Shown here in pieces: positions 13,212-24,685 of a DNA stretch of 64,000 nt (the first letter of the stretch is position 1; the number at the start of each line of letters is the position of its first letter). The DNA is from Thozetella sp. PMI_491 (taxonomy: Eukaryota > Ascomycota > Sordariomycetes > Chaetosphaeriales > Chaetosphaeriaceae): NCBI GenBank assembly GCA_021432635.1, contig MU270042.1:307577-371576 (forward strand), written 5' to 3'. The translations under genes were made by a program, and so were the position numbers. Below the pieces are notes generated by a model. That model had not been told where the DNA came from, did not search any database, and saw only the letters and a program-made list of their open reading frames with translations.

Positions 13212-14058
13212 GTTGAAGAATTGACTATGCAGCTCGAACACTATCACAATGCTAGAAAGAGGAACTCTGAGACGGACAGCGATTACAGCGAGCCTACGGG
13301 GGCCGAGCCGAGAGTAGCCTTTAAATGGAAGCAGTAGAGTACAGCTACGGAAATTTCGCGACCGTTTCAGCCAGGTACCGACCACCTTCATCGAGTCACT
13401 CCCCCTTTCGATAGCATGGTAAGGCTCCATAGGCTCGAGGCTCGTCAAGGTGAGCCCGCTCCGCTGTTGCTGACAGAGAGGCGGTCGCTTGTGCCGGCGC
13501 CTGGTCCACGAGCAGGGGTCAACAATGCTGTCCCGTGCGGGGCTACTTTGTTGCACTCTCTCGGCTCCGCTGAGCCGCCGCCGTCGGACTAACTTTACTA
13601 CTGCTGGGCACCCCAACAGAGCTCTAGGCCGCACCGCTCGTATGGATTCGCATTGTTAAGAAACATGCCCGTCGCCAGGAATTACTAACCCGAGAACGCG
13701 TGAAGTAGATGCCACAGTACACGGAGCTCCCGGAGCGCAATTACCGCCTTCCGGCTTCCGACCGGAAAAAAAATCTCTCAACCTTGTGCGGAGCACCACT
13801 CGGACATTCTATCTTCACCTAAACCTGGCTCCGGTGCTGAGCTTGGCCTTGGTTTTCCCTCCTACATTAAGTTTATGCGAGAGCGGCCGGAGAGAGTTGC
13901 CACCCATGTACGGACGCGCGGCGTAGACACGACATCCGCATAGCTGTAGTCTAGATACTATATTCTCGATCCCGTAGACGCGTCTGGGGGCTCGAGCCTG
14001 AGAGGCTGCTCAGTGGCTGACTAACATATGAAACATACGACCGATTTTCTTGACAACC
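13212..14058. promoter_or_regulatory. Bidirectional promoter between the PKS and FAD monooxygenase genes
   Basis: The two translation starts face away from each other across 847 bp, so the first two enzymes of the proposed pathway share one control region. At 13749-13767 there is a perfect inverted repeat, TTCCGG, then 7 bp (CTTCCGA), then CCGGAA. Spaced CGG/CCG pairs are the typical target form of Zn2Cys6 regulators, and one such regulator gene is in the cluster. The FAD monooxygenase ATG sits in a good context (ACCATGG). The assignment as an operator is inference. Confidence 0.5.
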
Positions 14059-15513
14059 ATGGCGTCTTCAGAACAGCAGCAGAATTCAACTCATGCACAG
14101 TGCCAAGTAGACATTGCGATTGTCGGCGGGGGCATCGTCGGCTTAATCCTCGCCGTAGGGCTGCTAAGGAGGGGTGTCAAGGTCAAGGTGTATGAACAAG
14201 CACGGGGCTTCCGCGAGATCGGGGCTGGCATCGCCTTCAACGCCAACGCCCTCCGCTGCATGCGTCTCATCGACCCATCCATAGTGACGGCCCTGCGGTC
14301 CAGCGGATCCATCCCGAACAGCTCCGACCCCGATGACCCCAACGACTACTTCCGCTGGGTCGATGGCTACAATCAGGTGCCTAAGGGCCGAGAGACAGAC
14401 CAACGATTTCTCTACCAGATATGCGCCGGTTCCCAAGGTGCTGAGGGCTGCCGGCGAGACCAATTCCTCGAGGCGCTCGCGCAACTTGTGCCTGCACACG
14501 TGATTGTGTTCCAAAAGCGGCTTGTCGACGTCGTGCCATCGAACGACTCGGAAGCGCCGCTCATTCTGACATTCGAAGATAGGACCGTGGCACAAGCAGA
14601 TGCCGGTGAGTCTGTCGTTTCATCCGTCCTCGAGCTCCCATGACTAACCGGGCCGGCACCGTTGTCTTTTCGCGGGCGAAAAGTGTTCGGATGTGACGGT
14701 GTCAAATCTTATATGAGAAGAATCGTTCTAGGCCACGCCAGCCCCGCGTCGTACGCTCACTACAGCCACAAATTTGCTTTCCGCGGCCTCGTGCCCATGG
14801 ACCAGGCTATCACCGCGCTGGGCGATTTCAAGGCAAAGAACGAGCACATGCACCTGGGTCCTGGCGCACATCTGATTCACTATCCTGTCGCCAACCACAC
14901 CATGGTCAACGTAGCAGCCTTTGTCGACGACCCAGGTGACTGGCCGGACGACGGCCAGATGGTGGTCCCAGCGACGCGCGAAGACGTGCAGGAAGTGTTC
15001 CGTGACTGGGTCCCCTGCATACGCAGCCTTGTGAGTCTGCTGCCTGAGAAGCTCGACAAGTGGGCTATGTACGACACGTGGGACTTCCCCGCGCCGCGGT
15101 TCAACAAGGACAAGATGTGTCTGGTGGGAGACGCTGCTCACGCCTCCACGCCGCACCACGGCGCCGGCGCCTGCATGGGAGTCGAGGACGTCCTTTGCCT
15201 CGTCAACCTGGCCGCAGCCGTCGCTGCAGGCGCTGACCGAGGGGAGGTGGCCAAGGGGCGCGCCTGGATTCTGGCTTTCGAGACCTTCAACAGTATCCGT
15301 CGCCCGAGGACGCAGTGGCTTGTCGACAGCAGCCGGCGCGTGTGCGACCTCTACGAGCAGCAAGAATGGGGCGATAGTCAGCGCTGGACCAAGGCCGAGG
15401 TCTGCTTCGAGGAGATTCGCGACCGGACACACAAGATCTGGCACTTTGACGGTGAGGACATGGTAGAGGAGACAAATAGACTCTTTGCTGAAGGACTGGC
15501 ACACTTGTCTTAG
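14059..15513 (+). CDS. TropB-like FAD-dependent aromatic monooxygenase
   Basis: Two exons, 14059-14605 and 14684-15513, with a 78-bp intron (GTGAGT donor, CTAAC branch sequence), give 458 residues. The ATG lies in a strong ACCATGG context. Visible motifs are the FAD-binding GGGIVG at residues 23-28, followed by an acidic residue (VYEQ), and the GDAAH motif near 331-335 followed by PHHGAGA, which together place it in the group A (salicylate hydroxylase) flavoprotein monooxygenases. Family members beside R-domain NR-PKSs, such as TropB, AzaH and SorbC, hydroxylate and dearomatise the PKS aldehyde with NADPH and O2. It is divergently transcribed from the PKS across a shared promoter, which supports that role. 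Substrate and regiochemistry are inferred from context. Confidence 0.9.
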
Positions 15514-15886
15514 CTCTCACCGGCATATAAAGAATATCCACTACCTTGGACCCTAAAGATTTATGTTTCCGGACGGCGAGTCGGTTGGGGACTGCGCACA
15601 GTATGATTACCCGATTTGCCTTTCGTATGAGTGTGGCCTGGAGGGGGTCTGCTACGCTATTCCTCGTAATACAGGTAATCTTGAACATTAGCCGTATGGA
15701 AGAATTTCGTTGGACTCGCGAGTTGAGAGATACGAGGTCAGCGCTAGGCCTCGGCGAGCAGAGCGCCGGACTAGTTCATTATACGGCCGGCTTCTTCCGT
15801 CGTGTGCCGTGCTATTTAAACATACCGGCTGGCCGGTTTGAAAGCGCTTTCTCCTACCCTTCCTTATCATCAACCAGGCAAGCAAA
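15514..15886 (+). promoter_or_regulatory. Promoter region of the serine hydrolase gene
   Basis: 373 bp separate the monooxygenase stop from the hydrolase ATG. At 15824-15837 there is a perfect palindrome-like pair, ACCGGC-TG-GCCGGT, and a further GGCCGG at 15785-15790. A TATTTAAA box lies at 15814-15820, about 70 bp before the start codon. The CCGG element echoes the inverted repeat upstream of the PKS and may be a target for the cluster's Zn2Cys6 protein (inference). Confidence 0.4.
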
Positions 15887-16657
15887 ATGGAGTTTGTACG
15901 AGCCGCTACAGTGTCCTCTCATCTCGATCCCGAGCCCAATACGCTACAGTGGCCACGCATTCTCGCACTACATGGCGGCGGCACCAACCAGCGCATCTTC
16001 AAAGCCCAGTGCCGTGTCGTGGAAGCCTCCTTGAGAGCCCACGGGTTTCGGCTCGTCTATGCAGAGGCACCCTTTCCTTCAGTACCAGGGCCTGATGTGC
16101 TCTCTGTATACTCCAGGTGGGGCCTGTTCAAGGCATGGCTGCGCTCGCCCGACGTGTGCGCCCCCTCATCGGAGGACATCTACGCCGTGGAGGACGCGAT
16201 AGCCACCACTGTTCACGCCGATGATCTGCGCGGCGCCAGTGGTGTCTGGGTGGCTGTCATGGGTTTCAGCCAGGGCGCCAAGATAGCCGCAAGCCTGCTC
16301 CTCAGGCAGCAGCAGCAGCAGCAGAACCTCACCAGCCAGTTCCGCTTCCGCTTTGGAATTCTTTTTGCCGGGAGAGGACCGTTGCTGAATCTAAGTTCCG
16401 AGCTTCAAACTGGTGAGAAGTGCACTCGCCTCGTCATCCCCACGATCCATGTGCACGGGCGGCGTGATCCAGGGCTGGCAGACCACCGCAAAATGTACGA
16501 GCTCTGTTGCGATCCGGCGGCCGCACGGTTGGTAACCTGGGATGGGGACCACCGGCTGCCCATCAAGACAAAAGACGTGCAGAAGATAGTCTCGGCGATT
16601 TTGGAAATAGTGAAGTCAGGTGGCTCTTTGGAAGATTCTCCAGGTCATGTTTTCTGA
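15887..16657 (+). CDS. FSH1-family serine hydrolase (CitA-like)
   Basis: A single exon encodes 256 residues. The alpha/beta-hydrolase core is clear: LALHGGG near residues 27-32 (oxyanion region), nucleophile Ser128 in GFSQG, then Asp194 (HGRRDPG) and His222 (DGDHRLP) completing the triad. A run of six glutamines at 141-146 is encoded by CAG repeats. Small FSH1-type hydrolases recur beside citrinin-type NR-PKSs, where CitA improves product formation, probably by trimming or releasing PKS-bound intermediates. Position and family suggest the same here. There is no signal peptide, so it is probably cytosolic. The catalytic family is secure; the role is inferred. Confidence 0.9.
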   Translation: MEFVRAATVSSHLDPEPNTLQWPRILALHGGGTNQRIFKAQCRVVEASLRAHGFRLVYAEAPFPSVPGPDVLSVYSRWGLFKAWLRSPDVCAPSSEDIYAVEDAIATTVHADDLRGASGVWVAVMGFSQGAKIAASLLLRQQQQQQNLTSQFRFRFGILFAGRGPLLNLSSELQTGEKCTRLVIPTIHVHGRRDPGLADHRKMYELCCDPAAARLVTWDGDHRLPIKTKDVQKIVSAILEIVKSGGSLEDSPGHVF

Positions 16658-16824
16658 TGGAGTAGCTGAACTGTTCGTCTACGTTGCTTCTGGGCTGAAG
16701 AAAGCATGGTGTTGCACTGGATGCGAGATGTAGAGATCTTTATTTGGAGAGTAATTAGAGAACAAAATGACAAAGACCAAATGCAGAGAATGGCTTGACA
16801 CTTTGAAACCCTCCCCTCTCCTCT

Positions 16825-17885
16825 TTACGAGGCGAAAATTGGCTTGTTCTCGGAAGAGAGTGTCTTGACGAACCGTCGCTGAATATGCTCACCGACGATG
16901 TCCTCGTCCCCAGAGCCGTCCAGTGCCTTGATCTTGAGCTTCATATTGCCGTTAAAGAAGAAGGGCACGCTGTAGCGGGTCTTGGCGCTGTATGTGATGA
17001 CTCGGTGGCGCGCACTGCGGTAGTAGGAATTGGTCCATTTCTGCATGATATCGCCCATGTTGATGACGAAGGTGTTCTCCTTGACGGGTACCGGGAGCCA
17101 CTTCTCGGTGGGCGGATACCAGACCTCGAGGCCCTCGCGGCCGGGCTCCTGCAGAAGCACTGTCACTCCGCCAAAATCCGTATGGTCGCCAACTGTGTGG
17201 GGGAATCAGCTTGCCCACTTCTCTTTTTTTGGGGAGGGGGGTGGGGGAGGGCGATTGCCGGGGGCCTACCGCCATACTGCTCGTCGTCCACGACGGTCTT
17301 GGGCGGGTAATGCAGCAGACGCATGGGAAGAGAGGGCTTGATGGTAAACTCGTCAAACACGTCGGGGGGCTGGTTCCACGACGCCGGCAGGCCACGGGCG
17401 AGGATACGAAGTATGACCTTCACGAGCTCGACCATCTTCTCTCGGTAATCCATGATGGGCAAGCGAAATTCCTCATCTGGTAGCGACTTGGGCCACAGAT
17501 TGGGACCCATGGAAAAGTTGCCGGCGTCGGGGTCGTCCGCTGGGATCTCCGCACCAATGACAAAAGCCTCTTTGGTGTCGGGCCGCAGGACGCCATCGTG
17601 CGTCTGCAGCCCAGACGGCTCGTAGCCGCGGTTAGACTTGCCCATCGAATTGCCGATCCACAGCTCCCTTCGCTCTTCAAGCGGCAGTCTGAAAAAGGCG
17701 CGTGCGCACTCGAGCATCCTCTCTTGGTCTTCTACGGACACTCCGTGGCCAGCTAAGTAGAAGAAGCCATAGACGTGGCAGGCATCGCGCATGGCTTGCA
17801 CGACACGATCTTTTTCCTTCTGGGTCGCCGAGGACGACAGCCAAGCACTGATATCAACAGTCGGGATAGCTTCCGTAACCGCCAT
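16825..17885 (-). CDS. TropC/CitB-like non-heme Fe(II) 2-oxoglutarate dioxygenase
   Basis: Two exons, 17885-17270 and 17192-16825, with a 77-bp intron give 327 residues. The N-terminal DIOX_N domain starts IPTVDISAW and carries [10 protein letters not shown]. The iron facial triad is His209 and Asp211 (GDHTDFGG) plus His268 (RSARHRV), and Arg278 (RYSVPFF) should bind 2-oxoglutarate. In characterised clusters this family either oxidises a methyl group with ring expansion to a tropolone (TropC, acting on the TropB product) or oxidises a methyl group in citrinin biosynthesis (CitB). A TropB-like enzyme in the same cluster makes the tropolone route attractive, but sequence alone does not separate the two. 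Confidence 0.9.
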
Positions 17886-18910
17886 TGTGTCGTTTTGCGT
17901 TGGGTAGATGAGCCGCTCGAACTAAGTCGTACGGCAAGCCCTGGTCGCAAGACAATAAATACGGCTAAGTCCTAGTATATGACTATGATATGGTTGTCGA
18001 AATCCTCCAGAGATAAATAATAAGCGTCCTCGTACGGCTCCCACGGATTTACGTGGTGCGGTAGCAGCTAGTGGGGGTGGTCACCGGGTCTCATCTTGCT
18101 CGCAGTAGGCTTGGCATACCAGGCGATCTGTGGCCGGGGCAAAAATTCCCCGGAGACTGGGGTACATAGCCAAATCTAACGTCGTTCTACTCCTTATTGT
18201 GAAACTACGAAGCTACCCTATAGTCATGGCGGCACGCATAACGGGTTTCGGCAAGAGGACCATTTGGTCGGGGCGATGCAGTTAGCAGAGGCCTGTCTAC
18301 ACGATCTGGATTTGACTCGGCAGGGCAGTGCATTCCTCGACGTAGCTCGCGTCATTAACCAAGAATGCTCAAGTTATCACGGTTGGAGTTTGATTTGCTT
18401 GGGGTTGGTTGTGTAGCAATCTCTAGCATGTTTCGCCTAGCAAAGGTAAAGCAAAGGTTATGTACAGGGACGCCTGCCAAGGACGCGGCCATGGCATCTT
18501 AGGCCAAGATCGGCCGGTTGGCCCCGGGGGGATATCTTGCACTCTAATTTGTCCGATAGTTACGCGCCGCGACCAAACGTACCTGCAATCATTCTAACTA
18601 AAATGCATCTACTTTCATTGATTCTCGGAGCTTTGTGATAGGCCGTTGTATGAAGCACGGACAAGTCTGGCCGGCTTGCATTTTTCTGTTTTGCTCGGAA
18701 TAGAGAATAATTTGTGCCGCCAGACGATGGATTGCTCGGAAAACGTACGGCCGAGCGTGGGATACGGCAGCGGCAGCGGCAGAACAGCCTGGGTGTCCTC
18801 TTAGCAATGACCCCTCGCCTTGCACCCCATGTCGTTCTTCCTTCTTCAAACTTTCGTTCTTTCTGCTCTCTACCTGAAGCATTCTCTACAGCACCCCACG
18901 CTGACGGATT
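17886..18910. promoter_or_regulatory. Divergent intergenic region between the dioxygenase and the EthD-like gene
   Basis: 1025 bp with no supported gene; it must carry the promoters of both flanking genes. CCGG-containing motifs occur at about 18510 (CGGCCGGTTGGCC) and 18669 (GGCCGGC). A short GGCAGC repeat lies at about 18762-18783. No further structure was recognised. Confidence 0.4.
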
Positions 18911-19743
18911 ATGGCCTCCCCGTTTCTGTTCTACGTGCTATCCAAGCCTCGCAGCATCCCGGCGTCGTCATGGGAGCAGTTCTACTTTGACGACCACCTT
19001 GACGACCTGGTCAAAAACGGTGTGGCCACCAAGGGCTCTATGTACACTGTGGTGCCCAACCCGACCGGGGCAGATAGTCCTGATACGCACACGCACTTGG
19101 TGCTCTTCGAGACAGAACATGCAAATCCGTTTGCGTCGGCCGGTTTCAAGCACGTCGTCAACACGAGTTCCTTGTTTCCGCCGGGAGCCAGCACTCGAGA
19201 TGTGTCCGATCTCGAGTGCCGCCACTACGAGCTGCTTCAGGTGTTTGACCCTAAGAACATCAGCAACTCAGGTACATTGCTCTTTTTCATTTGGCTCGGG
19301 TTGTAGCCACGCTAATTCGCTTCACTGCTTTTGCAGCCAAGCCTGCGCCGTTTGTCTTGCAGACCGAAATTGGCGTTGCCGACCTTGATGCTTATCTCCA
19401 GTGCGCCTAATTTTGGCATCCCTGTGACACTCTTAGGCTCTAGTACTGACCGGTGCGAAGGTTCTACCGCGAGGACCATATTCCCATGATGTCCAAACAT
19501 GTGGGCTACCGTCGCTCCATCATGTATCGCTATCTGAACACTAGTGTCGTCTACGGAGTCACGCCCGATCCTAATCCAGGTTCGGTTATAATCGTTCACG
19601 AGTTCGAGAATTTTGATGGTCTAGGGGGTCCCATAACCAAGGCTGCCCTAGAGACCCAGTATGCTGTCAAGACACGCAGTGCGATCAAATCGTTCAGGGC
19701 CCGGACAGTTAAGCTGGTGTGCACCGATTCGTCTCAGCGCTAG
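18911..19743 (+). CDS. Tandem EthD-like (dimeric alpha/beta barrel) protein
   Basis: Three exons, 18911-19271, 19337-19400 and 19461-19743, with introns of 65 and 60 bp give 235 residues. The N-terminal half has EQFYFDDHLDDLVKNG and the C-terminal half FYREDHIPMMSKHVGYRRS, which matches the EthD-type pattern of aromatic-xHxP followed by a short helix. The protein therefore looks like two ferredoxin-like barrels in tandem, forming in one chain the pair that small family members form as dimers. Such proteins in polyketide clusters can act as cyclases, decarboxylases or anthrone-oxygenase-like enzymes, but no catalytic residue here allows a specific call. It lies between the dioxygenase and the transporter and is probably a cluster member. 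No signal peptide is seen. Confidence 0.75.
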
Positions 19744-20385
19744 CACCACATCAGCATCCTATTAATGCGACGAAGTTTAAACAAGTTGTGTACATAGATG
19801 CTGCTACATGTAACTACAAGCATTACGCGGATGGCCTTCTGCGCTGTGATGGCTTAAATCAGTAAAAGCTCTTCCAGAAATCGCGGCGTAACATTGCACT
19901 AGTCTCCATGGTATTAAGGAAAATTGTCGAAGGTGCGGTTAGTTGATCCAGTGCGTGACGTAGCTCGGTGACTAAGGCTCAACTGTGGAAGATGCTTGGA
20001 TTGCGAGATATATGAATGCTTTTGAGGTGATGGCACTAATACATGTAACTAACAACAGAAAAAAGAACAGAAGCAAACCCGATTTTTTTTTCTCGGTAAA
20101 GTTTTGGACATTATAGTGGGTCGGGAAAACGTTGTCCACTAGTCATATGAGCGCATTCTCCCTACTAAACTTGCATTGCTTCATCTAATCGCTCTCGCGC
20201 CCTTCATTTTTCTCTCCTTCTCTTCGTCACTATTTCGCGCCCAAAGACTCGTTTTGACAGCCTAGGATTCTGCTCGTTCATTGAATACCCTGGGCCTGGA
20301 ACATGACAAACAGTTTCTGTTAATTTGTGTCATAGCGCGGCTTTCCTGCCCTGATCTGACGCCAGCTGCTTCCAACAAATCCGGC
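19744..20385. other. Intergenic region upstream of the MFS transporter
   Basis: 642 bp between the EthD-like stop and the transporter ATG. It contains A/T-rich stretches and a C/T-rich tract at about 20190-20240 typical of fungal promoters. An upstream TTG-started frame is continuous with the transporter but has no ATG before 20386. No separate gene is seen. Confidence 0.4.
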
Positions 20386-21997
20386 ATGGCGAATGAGCCG
20401 CACTCTGACCAAGTCGCGAGCGATAGTGCTAGCGACGGGCAAACGGGAAAGGTTCTCAATCCTGTGCCGCTGGCAGGCCGCCATGGAAGCCCGACAGACG
20501 AGGAGAAGGCGTCGGAATCCGCACTGCCACCAACTGACCACGGGGTCGCGGCGTGGGTGACGGTAGCGGGCGGTTTCAGCGTCTTGTTTGTCAGTTTTGG
20601 CTGGATCACATGTAGGTCTACGCACTGCGACTTCTAGCTTGCCAGTCGGTCTGACCGTCAATTCGAGGCATCGGCGTCTTCCAGGACTACTATCAGACCC
20701 ACCAGCTAAGCTCATACTCTCCCAGCACCGTTGCTTGGATACCTTCCCTCGAGGCCTGCATCATCTTCATATGGGTTCGTTCTCTTCGGTGCTGGCGCAC
20801 ACTTAAGGTGCTGACATAGGCGCGCCAACAGGGCCCCATAGTTGGCAACCTCTTTGACAACTATGGGCCGCGGTGGCTGCTCATCGTCGGCACCTTCCTG
20901 CACGTCTTTGGTCTCATGATGGTCTCACTCTGCACTCAGTACTACCAGTTCATCCTCGCTCAGAGCATATGCAGCGCTACGGGGGCATCTATTCTCTTCT
21001 TCGCCGGCCTAACGGCCGTGTCGACCTGGTTCGTCCGCCACCGCGCGCTGGCTCTCGGAATTACCGTTGCTGGCTCTAGCTTAGGGGGCATCGTCTTTCC
21101 AATCATGGTCGAACATCTGAATGCCAAGGTCGGCTTTGCCTGGACAATACGAATCTGCGCTTTTCTCATCCTCGCACTCTGTCTCTTTGCCAACTTCACG
21201 GTCCAGTCGCGGCTTCGGCACACACCCAAGCCGATTAATATCAGGGACTATTGGCAACCTTTTCGCGAAGCTCCCTTCGCTACATTTGCACTCGGCTACT
21301 TTCTGTTTTACCTCGGTTTCTTTATACCGTATAATTTTATCATTCTAGAAGCTGAACGATATGGCATGTCGTCGAGCCTGGCTGGCTACCTTGTTCCGGT
21401 TTTGAATGCTGGCGGGTAAGACTTGCATTCTTCTTTCCCGCCTCAGGTGCGCGATCGTCGCTGACCGTCTCCTCAGATCAGTCGGTCGTATAGCACCGGG
21501 CTGGCTTGCTGACCGAATTGGCCGCTTCAACGTGATGAGTTCGTCCTTATTCTTCCACTAGCTACCCACCTCCCCTTTGCCTCTTTCAAGAGCCAAAATC
21601 GTTTACTAAAGCTCCCTTTCCAACAGTCATGGTGACCATCTTCTCAGCGATCGTCGTTCTGGCGCTCTGGATCCCTGGTCAAAGCAACGGTGCTATTATT
21701 GCATTCTGCGTTCTATACGGCTTCAGCTCCGGTGCTTTCATTACGCTTGCGCCCGCCATCCTCGCCCAGATTTCACCGCTTCCTCAGCTCGGGGCGCGCC
21801 AAGGCATATGCTTTGCCTTTATCGCCATAGCTTCCCTGCTTAGTAACCCTATTGCCGGCGCACTCGTACCGAATACTGGGGTTGACCCATTTTGGAAACT
21901 TCAACTTTTTGCCGGAATGGTCATGGTCGGAGGCGCCATCATGATCACTGTCGCACGAATAGCGGGTGGCGGTGTAAGCTTGAAGATAGTCATCTAA
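20386..21997 (+). CDS. MFS transporter, monocarboxylate-porter-like
   Basis: Five exons, 20386-20611, 20668-20774, 20832-21415, 21477-21538 and 21627-21997, give 449 residues. The first in-frame ATG is at 20386. After a hydrophilic N-terminus rich in Ser, Asp and Glu, the first membrane segment runs from VAAWVTVAGGF. GVFQDYYQTHQLSSYSPST and WIPSLE follow, the hallmark start of fungal monocarboxylate-transporter homologues. GRIAPGWLADRIGRFN marks the conserved loop in the second half. About 12 membrane spans are expected. An in-frame alternative acceptor for exon 3 lies 12 bp upstream (AG at about 20818). In a biosynthetic cluster, export of product or intermediate is the likely role; substrate is unknown. 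Confidence 0.85.
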
Positions 21998-22466
21998 CCA
22001 TCTGCCGACAGGTGGTGGGATAGTGGAGAGAGAGAGAGAAGAGGAGCAATTATAATGTGTAAAGTTAAAAAAAAAAACAAATTTTAAAAGAAACGAAGAG
22101 AACAAAAAAAGAGCGCGGTAGTCACGCGGCAGTTAGGCCTATGGAGGTGTTGAATCGGGAAACCTAAAAAAAAAATTCAATAATAAATTCAAGTGGATAA
22201 GAAAAATAAAAATAAGAATTGAAGAAAATTTGAGGGCAACCTCGTTGCGAAGAGTTTGAACTTTTCAGGCTTTAACACATGTCTACTGATAGGGAGTCTG
22301 ACTCCATTCAACAATGGAAGTGCACCATATACACCGCACCGAAGTCCCAGGTTATCTCGCGGTAAGTAGCACGCATGATCAGCGTATCACCCGCAAATAT
22401 TGTCCTTGGTCAACAAGTAGAGGAGTAAATTCACTGCGAAGCAGCCGACCTCTCGGTGCGCTGGAA
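21998..22466. other. Convergent intergenic region, purine-rich
   Basis: The MFS gene and the flavin monooxygenase gene converge here. 22026-22040 is a GA repeat, and 22066-22240 is strongly A-rich with several A8-A10 runs. It most likely holds both 3' untranslated regions and polyadenylation signals. No gene is seen. Confidence 0.45.
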
Positions 22467-24685
22467 CTAACTCAGGACATGCTTGTTCTTAGAGTACACA
22501 GGAAACGGGGTGCCCATAACATGGGCCTTGATCTGCAAGGCGAGGAAACGCGAATAGTACCTCGAATGACCCATACCACCCCCGATATACCACAAGCCGG
22601 GATCTGTTGTGGATACAATTAGCGGCTGCTGCAGCACTGTGGCAGAGGAGACGAAATACTTACGGCCCGTGGGTTTACACACGCCGTACGGCTCACCCTC
22701 CTCGTCGACCCCAAAGCAGTCGCCCGCGCGTTCCGCCACATCGGCTCCCAGTAGCCGGGCAACGTGCTCCTTGAGATTTCCAAGGAATCCCGTGGCCAAC
22801 ACAATGACGTCTGCTGGCAGCGTAGAGCCGTTGCTAAACACCAAGCCCGTCTCGTTATAGGCCACCGGCACAGCGTCCGACTTGATCTTGATGCGGCCGT
22901 CTGAGATCAGCTTGCCAGCACCGACATCAATGTAGAAGCCACCCAGCTTGACGTTGATGGCGCGCTGGATATCACCAAAGGGGTCAGCCTTAAAGCCAAC
23001 TTTGGCGAGTGCGTCCCAGCGCTCCGGCGTCTGGGCAGCCATGCGGTGAAAGTTCTTGCCCGAGACAAGGCGCGCGATGACCATGGGTGTAGAGAACCAG
23101 ATGCGGTCGCTGATCTCGGTAGGAATCACGTCGTTATAGACCCCTATCATTGTTAGTCTGTTTGGAGGAGCGACCCAATTCCGCGCAAGGAAGACGTGCC
23201 CTTGTACCGCTGCATCATATTCTCGACGGGGAGCACGACTTGCGATCCCGAGTTAGCATGCGAGCAGCACAGCCGCCCGAAATGAGCGACTCACAGGTCG
23301 GAGATCGCTGGACCATGGTGACCGACGACAAGCCTGCTTCGACCATGTCAGTGGCCACATCGTGCCCTGTATTACCAGAACCAACGACCACACCGCGTAG
23401 GCCTTTCCAGGAGTCCGCGTCATGGTAGTTGGCTGAGTGGACGACGGTGCCACCGAAGCTGGGGCGGTCTGCCCAGCGCGGAACCACCGGGGTGTGGCAC
23501 CCTGCGCCCGTGGCGAAGATCAAATGTGCGCCTCGAAGCTGCAATGCTTGGCCGTTTTGGCTAATCTCCAGAACCCATTGGCCGCTAGACTCGTCGTACT
23601 TGCCTGTTTCAAGCCTAGTCGAAAGCCACACGTTCTAAATGAGGTCAGCGCGAAAGGAAAATCGATTGGAATCCACCATGGTACAAAAGGGGCTCGCTGG
23701 GGGGAGACAGACGATGCGATAGCGCTTGGCCCAGTCGGCGTGGCCTTTGGCCACCTCATCCTTGGTCAAGAATTCCTGAAACTCGGTTCCGAATGTACGT
23801 TCAAATGGCATGTGTGCTGTCTCTATGGTTAGAAGTCGCGAGCAGACCAGCAGCTCCTCATGATTGAACATACCATAGTTTCTTACAGTGTGGACTAGTA
23901 GTAATGTCAGCGAGTCAACGTCGCTGCAGAAGGCACGCCAAGTACTCACGCCTGGCGGACTTGTACCGCTTCGCCCAGGGTGTCTCAAGGCTGTGCTCGC
24001 GCTCGAGGCACACGTAAGACACCCCTAGAGCCTTTAACCGGCCCCCGGTTGCGATGCCGCACATGCCACCGCCAACAATCACCGCGTCAAAGTAGGCGAT
24101 ACCGTCCACCGAACCGTTCATCTGCCCCTGGAGAGCGTCCGCTGGCATCTCTACGGGTGCTAGCCTATCCACATCGGCCACGCCCTCGATCTGCTCTAGA
24201 ACCGTCTTGATAACCCAGATTTTCCAGCCACCGTCGGGGGTATAGCAAATGGAGAGAAAGCCAGAGCACTTGGTCCTGACTGGGTGCGTGGCGGTGAAGA
24301 AGAAGCGGGCCTCAATCCACTGGGTCTGCTCGTCCAGCTTGACCTGTTGCAGCGCAGGCGCAAATAGTTCGAAGTCCCTCGCCCCGCGGGTCGTCAAGAG
24401 CTCGTTCCATGCTTCCAAAATCGTATGGCTTGTGTAAAAAGTGCGCAGGGTACCGCTCAGAGCAAAGGTGTCACGCCAGATGGCATCGTCCTGCAGCTGC
24501 GACACGGCCAGCGTGGGCAAGCAAGCAACGAGCTTCCCCGCAATGTTCGCGGCCTTCACACCCGCAGGGAGGCTGGACTGGGGCAGCTTGCCTGGCAACA
24601 TGGCCAGGATGTCTCTGGACTGATCGACACCATTGTTAACCACGGCCTCCTCCATACCTCGATGCAACATACTCTCGACAGCCAT
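22467..24685 (-). CDS. Class B flavin monooxygenase with an NTF2-like N-terminal domain
   Basis: Seven exons are proposed: 24685-23950, 23894-23874, 23816-23713, 23634-23295, 23238-23200, 23143-22664 and 22603-22467, giving 618 residues. Residues 1-180 form an NTF2/SnoaL-like domain (TFYTSHTILEAWNELL). The FAD site is IVGGGMCGIATG at about 209, FGGTVVHSANY is the FMO-type F-x-G-x-x-x-H-S-x-x-Y fingerprint, and VVVGSGNTGHDVA is the NADPH site. The C-terminal part contains ATGF and HPGLWYIGGG. Exon 2 is only 21 bp. The intron after exon 5 keeps the conserved frame only with a GC donor (GCACGT). The NTF2-plus-FMO architecture is common in fungi. It could catalyse a Baeyer-Villiger or hydroxylation step in the pathway; the substrate is unknown. 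Confidence 0.85.
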
